A stretch of DNA of 64,000 nt from Methanolobus chelungpuianus (GTDB lineage Archaea > Halobacteriota > Methanosarcinia > Methanosarcinales > Methanosarcinaceae). The DNA lies in assembly GCF_024500045.1 (NCBI RefSeq), contig NZ_JTEO01000006.1:62001-126000 (forward strand). Reading direction: 5' to 3'. Made by a program: the position numbers and the translations under genes. Each line of letters opens with the position of its first letter. Position 1 is the stretch's first letter. Below, piece after piece: positions 52,426-61,018 of this stretch. The notes under the pieces were generated by a model. The model was given only the letters and a program-made list of their open reading frames with translations. It was not told the origin of the DNA and did not search any database.

Positions 52426-53211
52426 ATGAAAAAGCCTCTACTTGATGTCATCTTTATGTCAGATAAGAGAAAGAGTACTCTTCTGCTGTTACAAGATGGG
52501 GCAAGAGAGATGGAGGATTTGCTCACATCATTAAAAACAAACCGACAATCATTGCTTCCTCAAATAAGGGTACTTGAAGAGCATAATCTTGTTTCTCACG
52601 AAAAGGACGTTTATGAACTGACACCTATAGGCAAGTCAATTGTCGATAAGATGGCCCCTCTCGTTCACACTACAGAGGCGCTTGATGTTGATATTGATTA
52701 TTGGGGAACCCATGATATCAGTTTCATTCCACCTGGTCTCTTAGAGAGAATGGATGAGCTTACACCATGTGCTATCATGAGCCCGTCTACTGAGAAGATA
52801 TATGAGGCTCATTATGAATTCAATCAAATGACAAAACAGCAAAAATTCCAGTTCTCGATCACCAGTTTCTTCTATCCGAACTTTCCAGTGATATTCGAAG
52901 AATTGTTATCCAGCGGCGTAGAGATGCATGTAATCGTTTCTCAGAGCCTGTTTGACAAATTAAAAGCTGATAGTTACGAAGATATACATAAAATAATAAG
53001 CCATAAGCTAACCAAGTTCTATGTATATCCGAAGAAAATGAATTTTCTGGCCTTCGTGTTCAATGAGGCCAGTGTTATGATAAGTCCCCTGAAGAGCACC
53101 GGAGAGTTTGACAACAGGCATGTTCTTTGCAAAAGCCCGGGTGCTGTCCGGTGGGCAAAAGAGTTTTCTGAACATTACTTAAAAATGTCAGTACAAATAA
53201 CTGAGATTTGA
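52426..53211 (+). CDS. FilR1/Msr-type regulator 11
   Basis: 261 residues starting MKKPLLDVIFMSDKRKSTLLLL. Winged helix LKTNRQSLLPQIRVLEEHNLV, YELTPIGKSIV; linker YWGTHDISFIPPGLLERMDEL. Sensor domain VEMHVIVSQSLFDKLKADSY. Ends YLKMSVQITEI. A fragment homologous to the one after copy 6 follows at 53510. Its promoter combines blocks also found before copies 7 and 10, evidence of recombination among the copies. Confidence 0.92.
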   Translation: MKKPLLDVIFMSDKRKSTLLLLQDGAREMEDLLTSLKTNRQSLLPQIRVLEEHNLVSHEKDVYELTPIGKSIVDKMAPLVHTTEALDVDIDYWGTHDISFIPPGLLERMDELTPCAIMSPSTEKIYEAHYEFNQMTKQQKFQFSITSFFYPNFPVIFEELLSSGVEMHVIVSQSLFDKLKADSYEDIHKIISHKLTKFYVYPKKMNFLAFVFNEASVMISPLKSTGEFDNRHVLCKSPGAVRWAKEFSEHYLKMSVQITEI

Positions 53212-53509
53212 CCTGGTCCGAAAATACCAATCTTTTAATTTCATTATCTTACGTATCTTCAAGCCCTTTTAAAAGGAACTTTGCTTCTGAAAGGATCCAC
53301 TCTCAAAGAATCCAATCGTCAAGCCTATTTCGGATTTTGGCGGTATAATGATGACTGCCACCAAAGAGGGGAGGATATAGGGAAGTAATTCCTGACGCGG
53401 TATTTCTAAATTACGCAGAGCCAGGACCAATCCGGAGAAACGCACCTCGCTCCCTGCATTTTCTTATCTTTCCCCTTCACCGCCTCACACGATCTCCCAC
53501 GTCCTTTTG

Positions 53510-53748
53510 ATGAACAGGCAGGCAATTAAGGATGCCCTTAACGGTGCCTGTAAGTTTCTTCACCTGGAAGAAAGTTATTCGCTCGACAGGTTTTCAAATA
53601 ACTGTGCCTCTAAAACGCGGAATGAAGCAGGGATCAGGCCAGGGATTTACCTGGTTGCGACCGACCCGGAACTAAAGAGGAGTATGGATATGAAGTATGG
53701 ACAGGAAGAAGTACAAAAGTGAAAGCAGACCTGGAAAAATATGTCTGA
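53510..53748 (+). pseudogene. Frameshifted small gene, homologous to fragment at 37360
   Basis: Frame from ATG 53510 encodes MNRQAIKDALNGACKFLHLE ... IRPGIYLVATDPELKRSMDM, then KYGQEEVQK and stop at 53722. In the next frame VKADLEKYV runs from 53719 to a TGA at 53746-53748, matching NSELEKYL of the fragment at 37360. A one-base slip in the AAAAG run therefore ended the first frame. The parent family is not recognised. Confidence 0.5.
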
Positions 53749-53752
53749 TCAA

Positions 53753-54427
53753 TCATGCATTGAATCCTTCTACAGCATTATCGATGCTCTTCTTTAGCTT
53801 CTTTTGCTTCTCTACGAACTGTTTTACTAAATTATCCCTTGGATACCTAAGATAAAACAATCCTGTAAGAGAGATGATCAATGCTCCGACTGTATCGGCA
53901 ACAAGGTCTGCCATTGTGTCTGTCAGGCTTGAGAGCTGTAATTCTGTTCCAAATAAGTAGTCGACAGTGAATTCAGTTATTTCCCATAAGGTTCCGATTG
54001 CCACAGAAAAAGCAAATGCAAAGATCGCTACCATACCGGGACTGAGTCTGGCGGATTGAGGCCTGTGCTTAGTCAGTTCAAGGACAAGCAAGAAACCGAT
54101 GGAGCCAACAACGAGGCCTAAAAGGAGATGTACAAAGAGGTCCCACCACCAGTATTTTTCAAAATAGCCTATAAGGCTCCCTAATATTGCAGACATGTAA
54201 AGGTAGATAACTATCTGCGTTACGATAAAATCAGGGTAATCTACAGATATCCTTCTGTTGAGAACACTAGGCAGAAAAATCAGTAGTAGAGTAAGCACAG
54301 AGAGGATCAGACTAAACCAATTTCCCTGAATAAGGAAAACGATCTGGACCAGAACCACAAGAAGTATTGTTATCGAGAATAAAGTTATCTTTATCCGATT
54401 TTCGAAATCCACACATATCATCCCCAA
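53753..54427 (-). CDS. DUF2238-like membrane protein
   Basis: 224 residues with about six membrane helices. WWWDLFVHLLLGLVVGSIGFL with its Asp and His, and GTLWEITEFTVDYLFGTELQLSSLTDTMADLVADTVGAL with Glu-x-x-Glu and Asp-x-x-x-Asp, are the DUF2238 (YjdF-like) signature, a possible metal-dependent membrane enzyme. The role is unknown. The last 40 residues are basic and cytoplasmic. Confidence 0.8.
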   Translation of the reverse strand: MGMICVDFENRIKITLFSITILLVVLVQIVFLIQGNWFSLILSVLTLLLIFLPSVLNRRISVDYPDFIVTQIVIYLYMSAILGSLIGYFEKYWWWDLFVHLLLGLVVGSIGFLLVLELTKHRPQSARLSPGMVAIFAFAFSVAIGTLWEITEFTVDYLFGTELQLSSLTDTMADLVADTVGALIISLTGLFYLRYPRDNLVKQFVEKQKKLKKSIDNAVEGFNA

Positions 54428-54440
54428 CCATTCTTATAAT

Positions 54441-54821
54441 CTAAAATATAGATCGGGTAGTATTTAAGATTTTGATCAACCAAGCCTCTTTATCCCCAGA
54501 GTCTGCAAAAGTTGTGTAACCAGATAGTATGAATCCTCCGTCTATTGTCTGCTGAACGGAATAAGCCCGGTCATAATCTATATCACCGAACGTCTTGTTC
54601 CATTGTTCGTCTCCTGTTTCACTGGTTTTGATCAACCAGGCATCCCATTCGCCTTCACCAAAAGAATTTGTATGACCTGCGAGTACATATCCACCATCTG
54701 ATGTTTCCTGGACAGAATTGAAAATATTAGAATTTCCTGGACCGCCAAAAGTTATGTTCCATTCTTCTGCTGGTGCCTCTATAGCAATGGCAGTTCCCAC
54801 AGTCATTAATAGCAAAGCCAT
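54441..54821 (-). pseudogene. Truncated beta-propeller surface protein
   Basis: 126 residues with a short signal-like start (MALLLMTVGTAIAIEAPAEE) and two and a half repeats of the type W-N-x-T-F-G-G ... SVQETSDGGYVLAGHTNSFG ... DAWLIKT, as in large archaeal surface propellers with many such repeats. It stops after the second WLIK (ILNTTRSIF), so the rest of the propeller is lost. Confidence 0.65.
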
Positions 54822-55166
54822 TCAAAACTTGTCAGTATATTTTGTTCAACTCTCATTTTCGTACCACCTAACATTAACAGTTTCATCCAAGTCTATAGAG
54901 ATCACTTTCATAAGGCAGGACATGCCAAGAATCATCGCATTCAAAAAAAGAGGTAGTGAGGCCTTGCCAACCTTAACAGACAGATACGAAATTATAGTAA
55001 CAACTCAGATTTCCAAATATATTAACATTATCAATTAATTTTATGTATTTGTTTAAGTATATCTTCTAAATATATCAATACTAATCCCATTAACAGCGCT
55101 AAATAATAAGCAAGTTCAGGAGATAAGTGGACCGATAATAAACTGAGTTTTGAAACAAGTTCGTTG
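54822..55166. other. Intergenic region
   Basis: 345 bases between the truncated surface protein and the GH16 gene, AT-rich, with no supported gene. TATA-like TTTATG/TATATT stretches occur around 55017-55075. Confidence 0.45.
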
Positions 55167-56171
55167 TTAATGTCTGATCCAGTCCACGAGAAGGTATTGG
55201 TCGGATGTTGCTGCCGTGCCCGATAGCCAATTTGGATACCATGCGTTTACCAGAAGGTGCATGGAGTTCGTGGTCGTTTCATCTGTCCATCTCTGCATCA
55301 GCTGGCCGTCGACATAGAAGCTCAGGTTCCCCGGGTAGAAATCGAATCTGTATTCGTGGAAACCAGCCGTTGGATCAAAACCCAGACTCTCAGTAGCAAT
55401 GTGCTGTTTTCTTCCATCTACGTAAGTAGTGAACGATATATTGCCGTCAGGCTCATTGTATATCTCAATATCGATTTCATTATGATAATCCGGGTCCATG
55501 TACAAGAAGAAGCCTGTGATAGAAGAGGGTGCATTTGGAAGCTTCATCATTATGCGGTATGTGCCATACTGATAGACATCCGCAGATTGGATCTCTCCGC
55601 CACTGAGCGTACCTGCAGTAAGTTTGATCCTCAGGTTACCATTACTGACATTAATGTTAGCTGGCTGGAAATCTGTTCTCTCTAACTTGAAAGATGATTT
55701 CGACCAGCGATCCGTGTCAAAGGATTCAAAATCATCAACGAAATTAAAAGTCTCAAATGCACTTTTCTGCTCAGTACGCGCCAGCTCAGTAGCGCTTGCA
55801 TCTTCAGGCTTATTCTTCCATACAGCCATTACTACATTGTAACTGCCTGTCGTCAGTAACGAGTCTGACGGCACGTACCATGTCATGTTTTGTGTGCCTG
55901 ATACCTCTCCGGGGGTCAGTGTAACCGACCGAGAGGGTATATTGTGCCATTTTCCGGCACCATCCTGAACGCTGTATCCTACCCAGAAAGTCCAATTCTC
56001 AGTACCGGTATTCTTGAAACTGAGAGAAGATACAACCGCATCTCCCGGATAGTAGGTGCCGGATGCCGGATTAAAGGATGTTATATCTGCGCTTACTGAA
56101 GAGGTATATACTGATATAATAAGTAAAAATAAAACAATGACAACTGCCACTAAAGCAATCTTTTTCTTCAT
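55167..56171 (-). CDS. Secreted GH16-family glycoside hydrolase
   Basis: 334 residues. Signal or anchor helix about 3-26 (IALVAVVIVLFLLIISVYTS), an Ig-like N-terminal domain (ITSFNPASGTYYPGDAVVSSLSFKN, about 30-135), then a GH16 jelly roll with the catalytic motif NEIDIEI (Glu232, Asp234, Glu236). Product cleavage of beta-glucan-like chains is expected from the family. AAGGA lies before the ATG at 56171; the reading from 56213 starts at an unsupported TTG. Last gene of the exopolysaccharide operon; 47 bases after the GT2 gene. Confidence 0.9.
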   Translation of the reverse strand: MKKKIALVAVVIVLFLLIISVYTSSVSADITSFNPASGTYYPGDAVVSSLSFKNTGTENWTFWVGYSVQDGAGKWHNIPSRSVTLTPGEVSGTQNMTWYVPSDSLLTTGSYNVVMAVWKNKPEDASATELARTEQKSAFETFNFVDDFESFDTDRWSKSSFKLERTDFQPANINVSNGNLRIKLTAGTLSGGEIQSADVYQYGTYRIMMKLPNAPSSITGFFLYMDPDYHNEIDIEIYNEPDGNISFTTYVDGRKQHIATESLGFDPTAGFHEYRFDFYPGNLSFYVDGQLMQRWTDETTTNSMHLLVNAWYPNWLSGTAATSDQYLLVDWIRH

Positions 56172-56218
56172 CTGTTTGTGTTCCTTCTTTTTGACCGCAT
56201 TACTTATTTCCAATTCAT

Positions 56219-57415
56219 TTATAAATCAGGAAGATCGAGTTCGTTCTTGCCCAACCTGTTTATCTTGTTCCACGAGGTCTTTTTCCCCCTTATGTAATCT
56301 ATAAAAGCATTTAAGGTGACGAGACAGATTATTTGCCTGTACAGTACAATATGGAATGGCCAGTAAAAGTACAGTCTTTTATCTTCATGGTCTATCAGAA
56401 TAGTGTACATGATCAGTATATTCTGCATAACCAGCATTGTAGATAGTAAGGTTAACAGGTAAGGAGAATTGCCATAAAAGGCCACTCTTATCACCAGATA
56501 CAAGAATATGAACAGGAGAGCAATATTCATAAAAAGCGTATATACTGTAAAAGGCAGGCCCACTATTCCTAGTTCTTTGCCAGATTTGTAGCTGAATAAG
56601 ATGTTCTTATACTTATTTACTATCTCAAAAGTGCCATAAGTCCATCTATACCTTTGCTTGTAAAAGTCCTTATAACTTTCAGGTGCCTCTGTGTACGCAA
56701 TTGCTTCCCCGGTATACTCGATCTTGTACCCTCGTTTACTGATAGCCATAGTTATGTCCATGTCCTCCACAACTGTGTCCAGTGAATAGCCCCCTACTTC
56801 CAAAACCACATCTTTTCTAAATGCTCCAATGGCACCCGGTATCACCGGAACGCAGTTTAAGTTTGTGAACATCCTCCGATGTAAGTTCAATCCGATAATA
56901 TATTCAAGCGCCTGATTTTTTAAGAGAACTTTTTTTCTGTTCACCACTTTCACATTACCAGCGACAGCGGCAGTTTTAGGATCTGAGAATGGTTTCAATA
57001 ATTTTGACAGAGTATCACTTAAAAATATTGAATCGGCGTCTACACAAACCAAAATACTACCTTTGGAATGCTTGGTCCCAAAATTCAAAGCACTGGCTTT
57101 TCCACCATTTGGTTTTGTCAATACCACTACATTCTTGTAACGGAGGAAAGATCTTGCGACCTCAAGTGTCCTATCTTTACTGCCGTCATCAACTATTATG
57201 ATCTCATATTTATCATAGGTCTGGGATACCATACTTTCTACACAATTGCTTAAAGTAAGCTCTTCGTTATAACAGGGTATAATGATTGAAACAAAAGCAT
57301 CACCATCATATTTCCCATAAAATGAATTCGTATAGTGCCGTACAGAGCAGATGAGATACATAATCGTCTCAAAAGTGAATATATAAGCAAAAGCAATTAG
57401 TGCCAGACTCGCCAT
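56219..57415 (-). CDS. Family 2 glycosyltransferase, processive polysaccharide synthase-like
   Basis: 398 residues. N-terminal membrane helix, GT-A domain with IIPCYNEE, VDDGSKD (Asp76-77), CVDADS (Asp126, Asp128), VVEDMD (Glu217-Asp218) and QRYRW (254-258), then three or four membrane helices (about 280-355). The D-D-D-QxxRW set marks processive synthases such as BcsA, HasA or IcaA that make and export a polymer. It overlaps neither neighbour: 2 bases after the archaeosortase gene. Confidence 0.94.
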   Translation of the reverse strand: MASLALIAFAYIFTFETIMYLICSVRHYTNSFYGKYDGDAFVSIIIPCYNEELTLSNCVESMVSQTYDKYEIIIVDDGSKDRTLEVARSFLRYKNVVVLTKPNGGKASALNFGTKHSKGSILVCVDADSIFLSDTLSKLLKPFSDPKTAAVAGNVKVVNRKKVLLKNQALEYIIGLNLHRRMFTNLNCVPVIPGAIGAFRKDVVLEVGGYSLDTVVEDMDITMAISKRGYKIEYTGEAIAYTEAPESYKDFYKQRYRWTYGTFEIVNKYKNILFSYKSGKELGIVGLPFTVYTLFMNIALLFIFLYLVIRVAFYGNSPYLLTLLSTMLVMQNILIMYTILIDHEDKRLYFYWPFHIVLYRQIICLVTLNAFIDYIRGKKTSWNKINRLGKNELDLPDL

Positions 57416-57417
57416 AT

Positions 57418-57912
57418 TTACAAACCCCTCTTTAACTTAATGTATCCAAAAGTGCTAAGGAACAAGAGTAGTGTCACTATTGTGAAGATCACCAGGATCA
57501 CCTGCCCCACAGTATCGTGAAATAAGGTCATCAGATGTATGTCTTCTGTGTAGGTCCCTAAGCTGATTCCTATGATGATCCTTGCAATATTTGCAAGATA
57601 GATCAGTGGTAATAGCAGAAGGGACAAAAGCCTGTGTTTTAATCTGATATCCGGCAGTACGAACATTGTCAATAAAAAAATTGAAATGAACATGAGGCCT
57701 GTACATTCAAAGGATATAAGAATTGGGACTATATATTCATCCATTTTCAGGAATAATATGTTTCCTGAAGTGGCTGGGACTATTCCTATAATGTAAGCTA
57801 GCAAAGTTGCTACGTATAGGTTAGTTAATTCGGACAGGGCAGCATTTTCAAAGTACGTAAGAGCGATAAAACTGAGTATTATCAGGACTGTGAGCCTTCT
57901 GGATATGTTCAT
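57418..57912 (-). CDS. Archaeosortase/exosortase-family membrane transpeptidase
   Basis: 164 residues, about five membrane helices. The exosortase catalytic triad is in place: Cys70 in SFECTGL, Arg111 in LANIARIIIG, His132 in FHDTVGQ. These enzymes cut proteins with a C-terminal tripartite tail and attach the product to lipid. It is short, the small EPS-linked type, and lies 7 bases upstream-gap to the substrate-like gene and 2 bases to the GT2 gene, so all are co-transcribed. Confidence 0.87.
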   Translation of the reverse strand: MNISRRLTVLIILSFIALTYFENAALSELTNLYVATLLAYIIGIVPATSGNILFLKMDEYIVPILISFECTGLMFISIFLLTMFVLPDIRLKHRLLSLLLLPLIYLANIARIIIGISLGTYTEDIHLMTLFHDTVGQVILVIFTIVTLLLFLSTFGYIKLKRGL

Positions 57913-57919
57913 GGAGCCT

Positions 57920-58318
57920 CTATATAATCCTTTTTGAAATGTAATATGCTATGCACACGAACGCCACAACAACCAGAAAGTTTACCGGCATTGAGATCAG
58001 ATAATTTTTATCGCTGCCGAAAGTATTTTGATCAGATGTGGAGACCTTATGTTTTTGTGTATTAACCAGTCGATTCACTATCTCTTCGGAGGAGTACCAG
58101 GATTGCTCCACATACCAAAAAGTACCATTGGCGCCTTCTGCTACCGGCATGCCGTAATACTCTGACAGATTTTTGTCTATTTGAGTACCACTTGGAGGAT
58201 TGACAGTAAGATCAATAGCCTGAGCCGACTCATTTGCAGTTTTGGAAGTTACCGGAGTTACAGTAACAAGTACTACAAAGAATGCTATCAAGCAAGTGCA
58301 TAGAGTTCTCTCTGTCAA
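57920..58318 (-). CDS. Probable archaeosortase substrate or partner, exported
   Basis: 132 residues: signal peptide (about 1-25, LCTCLIAFFVVLVTVTPVTS), an extracellular middle (SEYYGMPVAEGANGTFWYVEQSWY) and a C-terminal membrane helix with basic end (NYLISMPVNFLVVVAFVCIAYYISKRII). This layout fits a sorted or membrane-anchored protein. The tail lacks the canonical PGF/PEF motif; being first gene of the operon, directly before the sortase, is the main ground for calling it a candidate substrate. Confidence 0.6.
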   Translation of the reverse strand: MTERTLCTCLIAFFVVLVTVTPVTSKTANESAQAIDLTVNPPSGTQIDKNLSEYYGMPVAEGANGTFWYVEQSWYSSEEIVNRLVNTQKHKVSTSDQNTFGSDKNYLISMPVNFLVVVAFVCIAYYISKRII

Positions 58319-58931
58319 CTAATTCCACCACCCCGCTGGAAACCAACTGTTTGAAGCTTGGTTTACTTACTCCCAATGGCACCTTTTAAACATGCAACTA
58401 TTTAGTCTTTTGCGTCAGCAGAAACTTTCTTCTTTGGCACACAACTTTCATCAAGAAGTATGTTTTCTATAAATCTTAGGCAAGTAATTAAGTAAGCATG
58501 AATAGCAAACAATTCTAACAAACTTTTGTTGCAAAAGGCATTCAGAAAAAGCTAATCAAAGTTAAAATGCTTGGAATCGCGATTGATCCTGAAGAAAATA
58601 ACCTTGTCAAGTACTCATTGAGCATTGAGAAAAGAACCTTGTTGACTTCTGCAAGCCGGAATACGCTATTGGAAGGGTCTCAAGGCTGAGAAATCGTTTA
58701 TTCTGAACTCTTTTGTCGGAAAGATATATCGGCCCTTACTGTAGGAAATGAATAAACGGAAACCTTTCTTAAGCCGCTTAAAATAAACATATGCAGATTC
58801 TGGCTTATGAAGGAGTATTCTAGATTGATATTTCCAAAATACCATATATGATTAAGCAAGATAATATATGTTTCTCTATAGCACGAAAATGCTCTAATAA
58901 CCATTTGGGAAAGTAAACATGGGGAATCAGA
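58319..58931. other. Intergenic region
   Basis: About 610 bases with the promoter of the minus-strand EPS operon near its left end and no convincing gene. A frame from ATG 58567 (MLGIAIDPEENNLVKYSLSI, 40 codons) looks like a fragment of an older gene; it has no ribosome site. Confidence 0.4.
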
Positions 58932-59615
58932 ATGAAGTTAGCAATGAAGATATGCTGTTCATTAATAGCTCTGGTAATGGCATCACCCACTATTTCTTTT
59001 GCTAGTGAGTACGAAGACTGGAAGACATCTAACAGCGTCACTGCCGAAGACGCTTTTAAGATTGGTGAAAAGCTTGGCATAACATGGGAACCCACGGGGG
59101 ACGGGAACTATATAGCGATTGACAAAGGATTTGATCTCGAACAGTTCACAGAGGGCATGAATGTCGAACTGGAGCATGGAAAGCGATATAAGGTTACTAG
59201 CGTGACCTATGACAATCAACTCAAGACCGGCAAGGTTGCTCTCGCCCATCTGAATGAGTTCCCGGATTATTATACAAGGCTTGAAGCGATGGAAGTGGAA
59301 GCACACGAAGAATGGGAAGCCGGGAACCTGCAACTACCTGTCGTGACCGACCCCGCCATGGATACTGTGAAGACGTTCACCACTGAAGAAGCACAGGCAA
59401 TAGGCGAACAACTGGGTATCACATGGGACAAGTTTGATGTCGAGCAGTTCAGGGCAGGGATGGATATAGAACTTGAACACGGCAGCGTGGATAAAGTAAC
59501 CGATGTCACACATAATGATCCACTGCTGACTGGTAAAATAGCTCTGGGTCACCTGGTTGAATTCCCGGACTACTACACCAGACTTTACGAAATGGAGGAA
59601 GAGGCCGAAGCTTAA
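58932..59615 (+). CDS. Exported protein with two DUF5661 repeats
   Basis: 227 residues. Signal peptide about 1-25 (KICCSLIALVMASPTISFAS). Two tandem copies of DUF5661: about 35-120 (TAEDAFKIGEKLGITWE ... FPDYYTRLEAME) and about 140-222 (TTEEAQAIGEQLGITWDKFDVEQFRAGMDIELEHG ... FPDYYTRLYEME). Single-domain DUF5661 proteins are usual; secreted double copies are less so. The domain has no known function; the acidic, His-containing ELEHG could bind metal. GGGGAATCAGA precedes the ATG. Confidence 0.85.
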   Translation: MKLAMKICCSLIALVMASPTISFASEYEDWKTSNSVTAEDAFKIGEKLGITWEPTGDGNYIAIDKGFDLEQFTEGMNVELEHGKRYKVTSVTYDNQLKTGKVALAHLNEFPDYYTRLEAMEVEAHEEWEAGNLQLPVVTDPAMDTVKTFTTEEAQAIGEQLGITWDKFDVEQFRAGMDIELEHGSVDKVTDVTHNDPLLTGKIALGHLVEFPDYYTRLYEMEEEAEA

Positions 59616-59741
59616 TGAGAGGATATAGAGGGAATAACTCCCTCTTTTTTAGTCTTATGCTATCTTATTAAGCACCCTAGAATCTACTAAGAGCTTAATA
59701 GATAAGGAAAACGGTATTCTTTTGATGAATATTAGCTATAT

Positions 59742-60395
59742 TTGCTTGTGGAAAATCTAACTTCTGTTGATCCAGAGTTAATCAATAAATTCCTTGTCAT
59801 GTTGAATTATGGCTATGCACTCCTTGAAGCTGAGTGTATGAGAGCCATTAATGCTGTTGGAATGGATGTTCATGTAGGCTTTTTGCATGAGATGGCAACA
59901 GGTAAGAACAGTTTAGCCTATGATTTCCAAGAGCCTTTCAGATTCCTTGTTGATCTGGCAGTAATCAATCTTATTGAAACAGATAGGATGGAGAAGAAGG
60001 ACTTCATCAGGACTGATAATTATGCACTCAGGGTTAGACCAAGTGGTGCTAAGAAACTTACAGAAGAGTTCCAGACTTGGATGAATAAAAGTGTAACTTA
60101 TCAAGACAAATCAATGATGTGGAGCTATGTTCTTTTACTCAAAACAAGAGAGCTGGCTCAGTTCCTCAATGGCAAAACGAAGAAGATTGATTTTGCGACT
60201 CCTTCATATACTATTGAAAGGCAGGATACTGATGAGATCAGGAAGAAGATTCTTGCTATCAGCTATACAGAATGGAAAGATATGGGATTCTCAAAGGGTA
60301 CTCTCCATTACATGAAGCAAAATGCAAAAGGGGATAAACCGTTTACAATGAACAAGCATGTAAGGGAAAGATTGGAAATGTGGGAAGAAAGCTGA
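59742..60395 (+). CDS. Cas1 C-terminal domain protein, truncated
   Basis: 217 residues that align with the C-terminal helical half of CRISPR integrase Cas1: LVMLNYGYALLEAECMRAIN, MDVHVGFLHEMATGKNSLAYDFQEPFRFLVDLAVIN. Two of three metal ligands remain (His49, Asp61); the Glu that precedes the DPxNxxLNYGY segment, and the whole N-terminal beta domain, are missing; full Cas1 has about 320-340 residues. A stop lies just before the TTG used as start, with TATA-like GCTATATTTG ahead of it. No cas2, cas4 or array is nearby. Remnant of a CRISPR locus, or a reused domain. Confidence 0.8.
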   Translation: MLVENLTSVDPELINKFLVMLNYGYALLEAECMRAINAVGMDVHVGFLHEMATGKNSLAYDFQEPFRFLVDLAVINLIETDRMEKKDFIRTDNYALRVRPSGAKKLTEEFQTWMNKSVTYQDKSMMWSYVLLLKTRELAQFLNGKTKKIDFATPSYTIERQDTDEIRKKILAISYTEWKDMGFSKGTLHYMKQNAKGDKPFTMNKHVRERLEMWEES

Positions 60396-60405
60396 TAAGA
60401 TATTT

Positions 60406-61002
60406 TTATCTAAATGTTCTTTTGACAGAATTCAGAATCTTTGATATTCCTTTATTCTTGGATTTTGGTTTTGTTTGTGGTATTCCTTTTTGTTTAGGTT
60501 CTGGTTCATGCCCGATTTTTTTAATTGGTTCAGCTATTCCCTTTTTATTCCCACAATAAATGCATTCTATTTCGAAGTAGTCAAAGTATTCATCGCTTCT
60601 AATTAAACTTTTCAGATATTTATGACTGCATTCTTTTTTTAATTTTTCTTCAGATTTTTGTTCACACCCCTTGCAAATGTTCGTTAAGACAAAACTATTT
60701 TTGTCTTTATAGTATGATTTAATACATTCTGGACAAAATGCACCGCCACAAGTTGAACAAATTAATGAATTTTGTCTTTCAACAACTACTTCGATAATTT
60801 CATCAATTACTAAACCTCTCTCAATTTTGGACCTTGTTTGTTTTTCTGTTACTAACTTAATCTCTATCTCTTTTTTACAATAATCACATAGCAAACTAGA
60901 TTTTTGAATTATGTTTGATACATTTTGTGTGTACTGTATCTTAGCACCATAATTTCTGTTTGTGTTATCTCTATTAGTGTAATCTCTATCAGCCAAACCC
61001 AT
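60406..61002 (-). CDS. Multi-zinc-finger protein of unknown function
   Basis: 198 residues. Cys pairs LLCDYCKKE (about 38-42), LICSTCGGAFCPECIK (about 80-93), ICKGCEQ (about 108) and CSHKY...IECIYCGNKKG (about 123-150) suggest a RING/FYVE-like treble-clef arrangement and a zinc ribbon. The C-terminal 40 residues are Lys/Pro-rich. No homolog recalled. Promoter and codon use are AT-rich like the other genes of 59.7-64 kb. It ends close to the Cas1 fragment and 16 bases after the membrane protein gene. Confidence 0.6.
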   Translation of the reverse strand: MGLADRDYTNRDNTNRNYGAKIQYTQNVSNIIQKSSLLCDYCKKEIEIKLVTEKQTRSKIERGLVIDEIIEVVVERQNSLICSTCGGAFCPECIKSYYKDKNSFVLTNICKGCEQKSEEKLKKECSHKYLKSLIRSDEYFDYFEIECIYCGNKKGIAEPIKKIGHEPEPKQKGIPQTKPKSKNKGISKILNSVKRTFR

Positions 61003-61018
61003 TCCTAAACCTCCCTAA

